A DNA stretch of 64,000 nt. It comes from an uncultured Prevotellaceae bacterium (GTDB lineage: Bacteria; Bacteroidota; Bacteroidia; Bacteroidales; Bacteroidaceae). Below are positions 8,476 to 17,264 of this stretch, piece after piece. The position numbers and the translations under genes are program-made. The stretch covers positions 124,001-188,000 of the forward strand of contig CACYQO010000004.1 of the NCBI GenBank assembly GCA_902776545.1. Direction: 5' to 3'. Position 1 is the first letter of the stretch. Each line of letters opens with the position of its first letter. The notes under the pieces are model-generated. The model had not been told where the DNA came from and did not search any database. It saw only the letters and a program-made list of their open reading frames with translations.

Positions 8476-10095
8476 ATGACACAAGCAATTCAAAAGACCC
8501 TCAGAGACTCTGCCGCGATGCGCTGGACGGCCTTGCTGCTGCTGGCGCTCGCCATGTTCTGCAGCTACATCTTCATGGACATCCTCTCCCCCATCAAGGA
8601 CCTGATGCAGGAGACGCGCGGCTGGGACTCGACTGCCTTCGGAACGATGCAGGGTTCCGAGGTGTTCCTCAACGTTTTCGTGTTCTTCCTCATCTTCGCC
8701 GGCATCATCCTCGACAAGATGGGTGTGCGCTTCACAGCCGTCCTCTCGGCAGCAGTCATGCTCGTAGGAGCCTGCGTGAAGTGGTATGCCGTCAGCGAAT
8801 CGTTCATGGGAAGCGGCTTGGAGACGTGGTTTACAGAGAATCTGAACTACATCCCCGTATTCGACGAACTGGGCGTTTCGCCCTTCTATCAGGGCATGCC
8901 CGCCTCGGCGAAGTTTGCTGCCTGCGGATTTATGATCTTCGGCTGTGGCTGTGAGATGGCCGGCATCACCGTTTCGCGAGGAATCGTGAAGTGGTTCAAG
9001 GGCCGTGAGATGGCTCTGGCGATGGGATCGGAGATGGCCCTGGCCCGTCTGGGTGTGGCTACGTGTATGATCTTCTCGCCGTTCTTCGCCCGTTTGGGTG
9101 GTGAGGTGAGCGTCACCCGCAGCGTCGCCTTTGGTGTGGTGCTGATGTGTATCGCCCTGATTATGACCATCGTGTACTTCTTCATGGACCAGAAACTTGA
9201 CTCGCAGACAGGCGAGGCCGAGGAGAAAGACGATCCCTTCAAGGTGTCAGACATCGGCAAGATCCTCTCCGATCTGGGCTTCTGGCTCGTGGCGCTGCTC
9301 TGCGTGCTCTACTATTCGGCCATCTTCCCCTTCCAGAAGTACGCCGTGAACATGCTGCAATGCAACCTCACACTGACAGCTCCTGACGCTGATTCGTTCT
9401 GGGCATCGTCTTCTGTGACCATCATCCAGTACATCATCATGCTCATCGTGGCTGCTGCCGGCTTCGCATCGAACTTCCAGAAAAAGGCGAACATGAAATA
9501 CGGTCTGCTGGCGCTTTCGATTATTGCGCTCGTCACCTATTGTTATATGGGATACATGCGGCAGTCGGCTGAGTCGATCTTCGCCGTGTTCCCGTTGCTG
9601 GCCGTGCTGATTACGCCAATCTTAGGTTCTTATCTCGATCATCACGGCAAGGCTGCCTCAATGCTCGTCTTAGGCTCTGTGCTACTGATTGCCTGCCATC
9701 TGACGTTCGCCTTCGTGCTGCCGATGTTCAAGGGCAATGCTGTGGGAGGCATCATCATCGCCTACGCAACCATTCTCGTGCTGGGTGCATCGTTCTCTTT
9801 AGTGCCTGCAAGTCTTTGGCCCTCAGTGCCTAAGCTCGTCGATGCTAAAGTAATTGGTTCGGCCTATGCCCTGATTTTCTGGATCCAGAATATCGGCCTC
9901 TGGCTGTTCCCCCTGCTCATCGGTAAGGTGCTCGACGCCACGAACCCAGGCGTGACAGACCCCACGCAGTTCGACTATACCGCTCCGCTGGTGATGCTCG
10001 CCTGCCTTGGTGTGGCTGCCCTCATCCTCGGCTTCGTCCTGAAAGCCGTCGACAAGAAGAAAGGCATCGGCCTCGAACTGCCGAATATCAAGTAA
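8476..10095 (+). CDS. MFS transporter
   Basis: A 539-residue major facilitator with about 12 membrane segments, starting near WTALLLLALAMFCSYIFMDI. The MFS loop motif between segments 2 and 3 is GIILDKMGVRF. Substrate is unknown. The loop between segments 3 and 4 is long and hydrophilic (about residues 115-140), and the central cytoplasmic loop contains GEAEEKDDPFKVSDIGKILS. The last residues, KGIGLELPNIK, are shared with the second MFS protein at 11671 (QGYGLQLPNIRK), so the two are paralogues. A palindromic element and a DUF1846 gene separate them; all three read in one direction from the promoter at 8414. Confidence 0.88.
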   Translation: MTQAIQKTLRDSAAMRWTALLLLALAMFCSYIFMDILSPIKDLMQETRGWDSTAFGTMQGSEVFLNVFVFFLIFAGIILDKMGVRFTAVLSAAVMLVGACVKWYAVSESFMGSGLETWFTENLNYIPVFDELGVSPFYQGMPASAKFAACGFMIFGCGCEMAGITVSRGIVKWFKGREMALAMGSEMALARLGVATCMIFSPFFARLGGEVSVTRSVAFGVVLMCIALIMTIVYFFMDQKLDSQTGEAEEKDDPFKVSDIGKILSDLGFWLVALLCVLYYSAIFPFQKYAVNMLQCNLTLTAPDADSFWASSSVTIIQYIIMLIVAAAGFASNFQKKANMKYGLLALSIIALVTYCYMGYMRQSAESIFAVFPLLAVLITPILGSYLDHHGKAASMLVLGSVLLIACHLTFAFVLPMFKGNAVGGIIIAYATILVLGASFSLVPASLWPSVPKLVDAKVIGSAYALIFWIQNIGLWLFPLLIGKVLDATNPGVTDPTQFDYTAPLVMLACLGVAALILGFVLKAVDKKKGIGLELPNIK

Positions 10096-10100
10096 TCACT

Positions 10101-10187
10101 TCTCCCCCTGAGTCAGGGGGAGTTAGAGGGGGTCTGAAGAGACGCTTGTTCAGACCACCCCTAACCCCTCCTAACTCAGGAGGGGAA
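10101..10187. repeat. Dispersed palindromic element A, copy 2
   Basis: Nearly base-for-base like the copy at 2201-2286, differing mainly in the loop (GAGACGCTTG region) and in CTCAGGAGGGG at the right end. It lies between two genes of the same operon, so it would be transcribed as a long hairpin. Confidence 0.85.
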
Positions 10188-10206
10188 ACAAATACCACAT
10201 AAAGAA

Positions 10207-11670
10207 ATGAAGATAGGATTCGATAACGAGAAATATCTCAAGATACAGTCTGAGCATATCCGTGAGCGCATTGCGCAGTTCGACGGAAAGCTCTATATGG
10301 AGTTAGGTGGTAAATTGTTCGACGATCATCACGCCTCTCGTGTGCTGCCAGGCTTCAAGCCCGACTCAAAGCTCCGTATGCTCGCCCAACTGAGAGACTC
10401 GATAGAGATCGTGATTGTGGTCAGCGCCGACGACATCGAGAAGAACAAGGTACGTGCCGACCTCGGCATCACCTACGACGAGGATGTGCTCCGTCTGCGC
10501 GACGAGTTCATGCGTCGTGACTTCATGGTGGGTTCTGTGGTCATCACGCACTATCACGGACAGCATGCAGCAGACCAGTTCAAGCATCGTCTGGAGCGTG
10601 AAGGCATCAAGAGTTATTTCCACTACCCTATAGACGGCTATCCCCACAATGTGGAGCTCATCGCTTCTGACGATGGATTCGGCAAGAACGACTTCGTGGA
10701 GACCTCACGGCCGCTGGTCATCGTGACAGCTCCTGGTCCTGGAAGCGGAAAGATGGCCACCTGTCTGTCGCAGCTCTACAACGAGAACAAACGGGGCGTC
10801 CGTGCAGGCTATGCAAAGTTTGAGACCTTCCCCGTGTGGAACCTTCCGCTGAAGCACCCCGTAAACATCGCCTACGAGGCAGCCACTGCCGACCTGAACG
10901 ATGTGAACATGATCGACCCCTTCCATTTGGAGGCCTACGGCAAGACCGCCATCAACTATAATCGCGACATCGAGATCTTCCCCGTGCTGAATGCGCTGTT
11001 TGAGGGGATCTACGGCGAGAATCCCTATAAGTCGCCAACGGATATGGGTGTGAACATGATTGGTTTCTGCATCTCTGACGACGAGGTATGCTGTGAGGCC
11101 AGCCGTAATGAGATCATCCGCCGCTTCTATGACGCCACGAATAAAATGGCCGACGGCGCAGACAATGAGAGTGAGGTGAACAAGATCCGCCTGCTCTTCA
11201 ATCAGGCGAAGATATCCACCGCCACCCGAAAAGTGACTGTAGCTGCCTACGAGAAGAAGATCCAAAGCGGACATACCGCTGCCGCCATTGAACTGGAAGA
11301 CGGTACGATCATCACGTCAAAATCTTCTCCGTTGCTCGGCTGTTCGGCAGCACTTATTCTGAATGCCACAAAGTATCTGGCAGGCATCGACCATGAGGCC
11401 AAGCTCATCTCGCAGAGCCTCATCGAGCCAGTACAGAAGACGAAGACGCAATACTTGGGAGCTAAGAACCCGCGCCTGCATACCGACGAGGTGCTGGTGG
11501 CTCTCTCTGTGCTGTCGCAGCACGATGAGAACTGCCGTCTGGCATTAGAGCAGTTGCCTAAGCTGCGCGACTGCCAGGTTCATTCCACAGTCATGCTCAG
11601 CGAGGTAGACCGTAAGATCTTTAAGAAGCTCGGCTGCGGCCTCACCTGCGACCCAGTGAAAAAGAAATAG
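10207..11670 (+). CDS. DUF1846 (UPF0371) family protein
   Basis: This 487-residue protein matches the DUF1846 family over its full length (start MKIGFDNEKYLKIQSEHIRE; GGKLFDDHHASRVLPGFKPD; C-terminal LSEVDRKIFKKLGCGLTCDP). The family is widespread and cytoplasmic but has no settled biochemical role. A glycine-rich stretch, VTAPGPGSGKMATCLSQLYN near residue 180, resembles a nucleotide-binding loop, though it is not a strict Walker A. The stop codon is immediately followed by the ATG of the next MFS gene. Being flanked by two related MFS carriers suggests it acts on whatever they carry (inference). Confidence 0.9.
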   Translation: MKIGFDNEKYLKIQSEHIRERIAQFDGKLYMELGGKLFDDHHASRVLPGFKPDSKLRMLAQLRDSIEIVIVVSADDIEKNKVRADLGITYDEDVLRLRDEFMRRDFMVGSVVITHYHGQHAADQFKHRLEREGIKSYFHYPIDGYPHNVELIASDDGFGKNDFVETSRPLVIVTAPGPGSGKMATCLSQLYNENKRGVRAGYAKFETFPVWNLPLKHPVNIAYEAATADLNDVNMIDPFHLEAYGKTAINYNRDIEIFPVLNALFEGIYGENPYKSPTDMGVNMIGFCISDDEVCCEASRNEIIRRFYDATNKMADGADNESEVNKIRLLFNQAKISTATRKVTVAAYEKKIQSGHTAAAIELEDGTIITSKSSPLLGCSAALILNATKYLAGIDHEAKLISQSLIEPVQKTKTQYLGAKNPRLHTDEVLVALSVLSQHDENCRLALEQLPKLRDCQVHSTVMLSEVDRKIFKKLGCGLTCDPVKKK

Positions 11671-13077
11671 ATGATTGGTCGTTTGAACGATTCGCCCGTT
11701 GCACGCTGGTCTGTGCTCTTCATCGTGGCTACGGCTATGATGATGGGGTACTTCGTCAACGACGTCATGTCGCCGTTGGAGACACTCCTGGAGACATCGC
11801 CAGCGGAAGGCGGACTTGGTTGGACACCAGGCGACTACGGATTCTTCTCTGGCTCCAGCGGACTCATCAACGTGTTCCTGCTCATGCTCTTCTTCTCAGG
11901 ACTCATCCTCGACAAGATGGGCATCCGCTTTACTGGCACCCTCGCCTGTTCGCTGATGATCATAGGAACGCTTATTAAGTACTATGCCATCACAACCAGC
12001 TTCCCTCCAACGGACACTTTTCACTTTTCACTTCTCACTTTTCACTTCTCTCTCCCCACCTCTGTGGCAGTCGCCTCCTTCGGCTTTGCCGTCTTTGGCG
12101 TAGGCTATGAGATGACTGGCATCACCGTATCTAAGGCTATGGTGCGCTGGTTTACGGGCCATGAGCTTGCCCTCGCTATGGGCATCCAGTTGGCAATGGC
12201 ACGCCTTGGTACCGCTGCCGCCCTAAGCATCTCTGCCCCCGTCGCCCGCCATTTCACCCTCTCTACACCGTTACTGCTATCACTCTCCTTCCTCATCATC
12301 GGCCTTCTGGCCTTCCTGGTCTTCTGCGTCATGGACCGCCGCTTAGATCTGCATCGGACTAACACGGACTTACACGGACTCCAAGAAAAATCAGTCCGAG
12401 TCAGTCCGAGTCAGTCCGATGCCAAAAAGAAATCCGATGCCGACGAGTTCCGTTGGAGTGACATCGGCACAACGTTGCGCAGTCCGGGGTTCTGGCTCAT
12501 TACGCTCTTCTGTGTGCTGTTCTATTCCGCCGTCTCGCCCTTCCTGAAGTTCTCCACAAAGCTGATGGTGATGAAGTATGGCGTAGATACTGACGTGGCA
12601 GGCTTTTTCTCATCGATAGCGCCCTTCGGCACTATCCTGATGACTCCGTTCTTCGGCCTCATCTACGACCGTTATGGCAAGGGCGTCACATTAGTCATCA
12701 CGGGAGCCCTGATGCTTACTGCCGTCCATTTCGGCTTCTCGCTCCCCATGCACAGCAGCACGGTAGCCATCACCCTGATGGTCATTCTCTCCATCGGCTA
12801 CTCCTTAGCCCCCGCTGCCCTCTGGCCCTGCGTACCCAAAATCATACCGTTGAAATGTCTCGGCACCGCCTACTCGATGATCTTCTTCATCCAAAACTTC
12901 GGCCGTGCCATCATCCCGATGTTCGTAGGTAAGGCCAACGAGACCGATCCCACCTACGAGACCTCCATGCTTATCTTCGGCTTCACCGCCCTCGGTGCCG
13001 CCCTCACAGCCCTGGCCATGTGGTATGTAGACCGCCGCCAAGGCTACGGTCTACAACTACCAAATATCCGTAAATAA
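11671..13077 (+). CDS. MFS transporter with two in-frame repeat insertions
   Basis: A 468-residue paralogue of the carrier at 8476, with about 12 membrane segments, the loop motif GLILDKMGIRF and the shared C-terminus QGYGLQLPNIRK. The ATG abuts the preceding stop. Two stretches are not shared with the paralogue. Residues about 115-128 (TFHFSLLTFHFSLPTS) are encoded by a TTTTCAC heptamer array in the loop before membrane segment 4. Residues about 228-251 (LHRTNTDLHGLQEKSVRVSP) are encoded by a 68-base palindrome in the central cytoplasmic loop. Both lie where insertions would be tolerated. The substrate is not identifiable. Confidence 0.85.
   Translation: MIGRLNDSPVARWSVLFIVATAMMMGYFVNDVMSPLETLLETSPAEGGLGWTPGDYGFFSGSSGLINVFLLMLFFSGLILDKMGIRFTGTLACSLMIIGTLIKYYAITTSFPPTDTFHFSLLTFHFSLPTSVAVASFGFAVFGVGYEMTGITVSKAMVRWFTGHELALAMGIQLAMARLGTAAALSISAPVARHFTLSTPLLLSLSFLIIGLLAFLVFCVMDRRLDLHRTNTDLHGLQEKSVRVSPSQSDAKKKSDADEFRWSDIGTTLRSPGFWLITLFCVLFYSAVSPFLKFSTKLMVMKYGVDTDVAGFFSSIAPFGTILMTPFFGLIYDRYGKGVTLVITGALMLTAVHFGFSLPMHSSTVAITLMVILSIGYSLAPAALWPCVPKIIPLKCLGTAYSMIFFIQNFGRAIIPMFVGKANETDPTYETSMLIFGFTALGAALTALAMWYVDRRQGYGLQLPNIRK
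12015..12053. repeat. TTTTCAC heptamer array inside an MFS gene
   Basis: About five imperfect copies of CACTTTT read in frame as a Thr/Phe/His/Ser/Leu-rich peptide in the loop before membrane segment 4. The paralogue at 8476 has an unrelated loop there. Confidence 0.8.
12353..12420. repeat. ACGGACT palindromic element inside an MFS gene
   Basis: The left arm carries ATCGGACT and two (A/T)ACACGGACT units; the right arm carries three AGTCCGA units ending AGTCCGAT. The ends are therefore inverse repeats of 8 bases. It is open in frame within the central cytoplasmic loop. A related element forms the 3-prime end of nuoB (35134-35196). Confidence 0.75.
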
Positions 13078-13089
13078 AAAAATAAGCGC

Positions 13090-14748
13090 TTAAGGGAACT
13101 TCCGCATATTTGTTCCTTCCTCAGTATATATACCGCCTGAAGAGATGATTTCCTGATAAGAATTCCATCCTTTATATTCACCGTTAGTAATAAAACTACG
13201 ATTCTTGTTAAGCCAATCAGTCTCTATCCCAGCGATATCAATCAGGAAATGAGAGATGTCATCTGTCTTGATATGCATGTCTCTGACGCTTTTCAGCTTT
13301 TCTACAATATCAGGATGATACTCGCGGAATGATGCAGAAAGCCATACCAACAACGGTATACGCAACTGATAACTGGGATCTCGTGAAGTCTTGGAACTCA
13401 TATGACCAAAGTTGTCGCCCCATTCATATAGTTCTTCACCGTGATCAGCAAGATAAACGACAACGGTATTATCAGCCTCAAACTTCTTAATTACGGAGTC
13501 TATGACGAAATCATTATATAAAGAGCAATTATCGTAAGATGCAATAACCTCCTTCTTTTCTTTAGAGTGAGAAGACTTATAGTCTGTATATTTGAATATA
13601 TCAAATTCTTTCGGATAGCGCTTGGCGTATTCAAAATGATGTCCAGTCAAATGGACAATATACATGGCTAAACTGTCTTCTGTCATAGGCAAGTCATCCA
13701 CCATGTTGCCATCATAGTCATAGTAGTGCGTATTCCGCTTGTCATACATGGCATCCGACAACGTGCTGTTAGTCATGACATGCAACATATCGTTTTTGAG
13801 GAACTCGTTATCATACATGAATGTACGATAGCCAGCAGCCTTGAATACCGCTGGAAAGAAAGGTGTCTGGTTAGTATTAACGCCCATAGAGTCCAAAGAG
13901 AAAATGGACCACATCGCCGGAGAGGTCACATCATGCGCCGAAGCTGCCTGTTGCATGACAAAGAGTTCACCCTTCTTCTCACGCTCTTGAAGCAATGGAT
14001 AGGTCTCTTTTTCATAACCATAGAGTGAAGAATGATAGACACTATGCGACTCACCTATGATGACAATCATTTTCAAAGGTTCTCCCAAGGTGGAGACTGC
14101 CTTGACTTCCTGACATGCTTTCAACAATTCATCAATGTGGATTCCAAGTATGAAACGAGCATATTCCCTTCCAACCCGCAAGAAAGCCTGATGCATCGGT
14201 GTCTGAGCATTGGCACTAATATTGAACAATACAAAGAGAGCAGAATTGACCACGAGGAAAACAATCGAGAGCAAAGCAGCGATACGGATAGTCCAGAGTG
14301 TATATCTGAGCTTGCTCAGATAACTAGTCAACTTATACGCTATGACATTCACAAGTACGACTGTTACAAAGAATATAACTATTGTAGGGATAGTTATATA
14401 AGTATTGGCAAACTCTGAGGCCTCACCTTCGTTTGTCAACAATACTGTATTCAAGACATACAGGTCTATCACAGACCCAAAATGATACAAAAGGAAATAG
14501 TCAACAATTCCAACTACATTGTGCAAGATAATCAGGATAGCGGCATAGACCGCTTTCAAAAAGGAGGTTGGAATGATCCTGAACAGGAGCACTTCAAGCA
14601 CTGCAAAAAGTGCTGAGAGCACAATCACAAGTATAACCGACAACACTGATGGCTGTATAAAGAGCCATACGCCATTGCCAAAAAGATTCAAGATAAACAG
14701 GAAAGGTAATAATAATTTGTAGTCACTTAATAACTTACAATACTTCAT
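13090..14748 (-). CDS. Phosphoethanolamine transferase (EptA-like, sulfatase fold)
   Basis: This 552-residue enzyme should transfer phosphoethanolamine to lipid A or a related envelope glycan at the periplasmic face. Five membrane segments occupy about residues 8-195. The catalytic domain has the metal/nucleophile motifs of the family: VIIGESHSVYH, the nucleophile Thr in AHDVTSPAMWS, HLTGHHFEYAKRYP, and YLADHGEELYEWGDNFGH. The codons are visibly more AT-rich than in the neighbouring genes, which could mean recent transfer. It is the last gene of a minus-strand run, 33 bases after the nuclease gene, and converges on the MFS operon. Confidence 0.9.
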   Translation of the reverse strand: MKYCKLLSDYKLLLPFLFILNLFGNGVWLFIQPSVLSVILVIVLSALFAVLEVLLFRIIPTSFLKAVYAAILIILHNVVGIVDYFLLYHFGSVIDLYVLNTVLLTNEGEASEFANTYITIPTIVIFFVTVVLVNVIAYKLTSYLSKLRYTLWTIRIAALLSIVFLVVNSALFVLFNISANAQTPMHQAFLRVGREYARFILGIHIDELLKACQEVKAVSTLGEPLKMIVIIGESHSVYHSSLYGYEKETYPLLQEREKKGELFVMQQAASAHDVTSPAMWSIFSLDSMGVNTNQTPFFPAVFKAAGYRTFMYDNEFLKNDMLHVMTNSTLSDAMYDKRNTHYYDYDGNMVDDLPMTEDSLAMYIVHLTGHHFEYAKRYPKEFDIFKYTDYKSSHSKEKKEVIASYDNCSLYNDFVIDSVIKKFEADNTVVVYLADHGEELYEWGDNFGHMSSKTSRDPSYQLRIPLLVWLSASFREYHPDIVEKLKSVRDMHIKTDDISHFLIDIAGIETDWLNKNRSFITNGEYKGWNSYQEIISSGGIYTEEGTNMRKFP

Positions 14749-14781
14749 GATTTCAATAACGGTTGACTCCCACAGAAAAAA

Positions 14782-15720
14782 TTACTCAAACTTGAAGCGG
14801 GCGACTAACGGCAGGTGGTCGCTGAAGCCCTTCTTCTGGAATTTCATGCCTTTGTAGGTGCGGCGGGGCATGAAGCCGCCATAAAACTTATCCTCCTCTA
14901 ACAGGAACTTGGGGGAATGGATGAAGACCGTGTCCACCTTATTATATATAGAAGGTGACACGATGATATGGTCCAGACTGTTCCACTCGCCCTTATAGCG
15001 ATAGGTTCCCTTCACCCCATAACTGCCACGAGCCTCCTTGGAGATATTCTTCAGATCGTGACGGGCAATGTGCTGAACGGCGGGAGAGTCATGATAGTCG
15101 TTGAAGTCGCCACTGATCAGAATCCGGGCATCGGGTGTGATGGCCCTGATGGAATCCACAGCCTGCAACAGACGGTTCGCTGCCTGCATACGGAACGGAC
15201 GAGTAGTTTTCTCACTACCATGACGACTTGGGGCATGGACCACAAAGACGTGCAGGGTATCGCCAGACTGCAACTGTCCACAGGCATAGAGGATATCACG
15301 CGTCGGCTTCATCCCTGGAATAGTATCCACACGCAGACCATATGAACGAATCAGTCCAAAGGAGAAAGGCGAATAAATCAGCGCCACATCCACACCACGG
15401 GCATCAGGCGACTGCGTCATCACATACTCATAGCCAGCATTCCTCAAGAGTGAGCGCTTGGTCAGGTCTGTCAAAGTCTGGTCGTTCTCCACCTCGCAGA
15501 GAGCTATCAGATCAGGGATGCCATCTTCAGAAGTGGAGAGGATAGACTTGCCTATCCGGTCCAACTTCTTCCAATAGCGTTTCTCCGTCCAGTGGCGCGT
15601 GGCATCAGGCAGGAACTCATCATCCTGCTTCCCCTCGTCATGACGAGTATCAAAGATATTCTCTACGTTATACTCCACAAACGTGAAGACCGAGAGCAGC
15701 AATGCAAACAATGCGTTCAT
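14782..15720 (-). CDS. Endonuclease/exonuclease/phosphatase family protein
   Basis: A 312-residue member of the EEP superfamily. Motifs in order: VEYNVENIFDTRHD (Asn and Glu ligands), ALCEVENDQTL (catalytic Glu region), VVHAPSRHGSEKT, ILISGDFNDYHDSP (Asp/Asn pair) and GFSDHLPLVARF (terminal Asp-His). The start MNALFALLLSVFTFVEYN looks like a short signal peptide that runs directly into the first motif, so it may act in the periplasm, but the substrate (DNA, phosphoesters) is unclear. The stop of the upstream POT gene directly abuts this ATG (15721/15720), so they are co-translated. Confidence 0.88.
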   Translation of the reverse strand: MNALFALLLSVFTFVEYNVENIFDTRHDEGKQDDEFLPDATRHWTEKRYWKKLDRIGKSILSTSEDGIPDLIALCEVENDQTLTDLTKRSLLRNAGYEYVMTQSPDARGVDVALIYSPFSFGLIRSYGLRVDTIPGMKPTRDILYACGQLQSGDTLHVFVVHAPSRHGSEKTTRPFRMQAANRLLQAVDSIRAITPDARILISGDFNDYHDSPAVQHIARHDLKNISKEARGSYGVKGTYRYKGEWNSLDHIIVSPSIYNKVDTVFIHSPKFLLEEDKFYGGFMPRRTYKGMKFQKKGFSDHLPLVARFKFE

Positions 15721-17256
15721 TTAGCAAACCTTCTCTAAACGTTTCATCATCGCAAACATGAACAGCGCTGCGACCAAGCAGACGCCGAGGAACACGCTCC
15801 AGCATACCCAGAGAGGCACAGCACCCCACAACAGTCCGCCGACGACAACCAACTGGTTACCGATAGCCGTAGCCACAAACCAGCCGCCCATCATCATACC
15901 CTTATACTTGGGAGGCGCCACCTTAGACACAAAGGAGATACCCATCGGCGACAGCAACAGCTCACCAAAGGTCAGCACCAGATAGACCATAATCAGCAGG
16001 TTCGGTGTCACGTCGGCCACATGCACAGCCACAGGATTACCATCGGCCCCCATCTCCGTCTGAGGCATCGGCAGACCGAATGAACCAAAGGCCATCAATG
16101 CATAGGCGATGGCAGCCACAATCATACCATAGGCGATCTTTCTGGGTGCAGAGGGTTCCTTACCCTTGGCAGCCAGCGAACCGAAGATAGCCATCGACAC
16201 AGGTGTCAGGGCTACCACATAGAACGGATTGAACTGCTGGAAGATAGGAGCAGACACCGTCACGCCGCCATTGGGATCATACTGCAAGAAAAGGAATGCC
16301 AAAGCAGCCACGATAACAGCACCACTGATAGCCTTGCCTTTGCTGGTCTTGCTCTGGAACAGTGAGAAGCCGGCATAGACGATGAAGATCACCGCCACAA
16401 GGTTCCACACATTGAAACACATCGCCTGCAAGCCGTCAGCCGACTGTGCCGTGAACTCATCAGCGAAGTAAGTCAGCGACAAACCGTTCTGATGGAAAGC
16501 CATCCAGAAGAAGATCACCACAGCGAAAACCAGACAGAGTGCCACGATGCGCTGCTTGGTCTCCTCCTTCGTCAGCTCAGGTTCACTTTCCACTTTACTC
16601 TTTCCACTTTTCTCTTTTTTCTTGCCGCCCTCCGTATGACGGAAGGTATAACGGAAGATGTAATAGATGGCGATGGAAAGAATCAGAGATGCACAGGCCA
16701 CGGCAAACGAGAAGTGATAGGCGTCGTTGCTGGAATAGCCCATTGTCGTCTCGGCATACTCCTTGATTCTGATGGCTGCCGTCGGAGCAAAGAGCGCACC
16801 GATGTTGATGGCCATATAGAAGATGGAGAAGCCGGCATCGCGCTTGTCCTTATACTGCGGATCGTTGTACAGATCGCCCACCATCACCTGGAGGTTACCT
16901 TTGAAGAGTCCTGTTCCAAAGCCGATGAGCAGCAGTGCCGCCAGCATGACGACCAGTGCGAAACTGTCGCCTCCCAGAGGTACTGACAGCAGCAGATAAC
17001 CTGCAAACATGATGATGATACCTGTGGTCACCATCTTGCCAAAGCCGAACTTGTCAGCCATGATACCACCGATCAGCGGGAGGAAATACACCAGCATCAG
17101 GAACGAACTGTAGATCGTGCCGGCCATAGCAGGCGACAATCCGTAGTTGGCTCTCAGAAACAATGCGAAAACCGCGAGCATCGTGTAATAGCCGAATCGC
17201 TCGCCCGTGTTGGCCAGTGCCAACGCAAATAATCCTTTTGGTTGTCCTTCAAACAT
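15721..17256 (-). CDS. POT/PTR family proton-coupled peptide transporter
   Basis: A 511-residue inner-membrane symporter for di- and tripeptides. The family signature is at the start (ANTGERFGYYTMLAVF, the ExxERFxYY-type motif), then MADKFGFGKM, and FSIFYMAINIGALFAP. About 12-14 membrane segments. A cytoplasmic loop near residues 208-228 (GGKKKEKSGKSKVESEPELT) is encoded by a GGAAAGT/GAAAAGT repeat array (16582-16620). It is translated 8 bases after the PorT-like gene and abuts the nuclease gene, so the run 19523 to 13090 is probably one operon. Confidence 0.92.
   Translation of the reverse strand: MFEGQPKGLFALALANTGERFGYYTMLAVFALFLRANYGLSPAMAGTIYSSFLMLVYFLPLIGGIMADKFGFGKMVTTGIIIMFAGYLLLSVPLGGDSFALVVMLAALLLIGFGTGLFKGNLQVMVGDLYNDPQYKDKRDAGFSIFYMAINIGALFAPTAAIRIKEYAETTMGYSSNDAYHFSFAVACASLILSIAIYYIFRYTFRHTEGGKKKEKSGKSKVESEPELTKEETKQRIVALCLVFAVVIFFWMAFHQNGLSLTYFADEFTAQSADGLQAMCFNVWNLVAVIFIVYAGFSLFQSKTSKGKAISGAVIVAALAFLFLQYDPNGGVTVSAPIFQQFNPFYVVALTPVSMAIFGSLAAKGKEPSAPRKIAYGMIVAAIAYALMAFGSFGLPMPQTEMGADGNPVAVHVADVTPNLLIMVYLVLTFGELLLSPMGISFVSKVAPPKYKGMMMGGWFVATAIGNQLVVVGGLLWGAVPLWVCWSVFLGVCLVAALFMFAMMKRLEKVC
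16582..16620. repeat. GAAAAGT/GGAAAGT heptamer array inside the POT gene
   Basis: TTCACTTTCCACTTTACTCT and the following TTTCCACTTTTCTC read, on the coding strand, as a Lys/Ser/Glu-rich cytoplasmic loop. It is the same unit family as the intergenic arrays and is in frame. Confidence 0.75.
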
Positions 17257-17264
17257 AGTTATAG

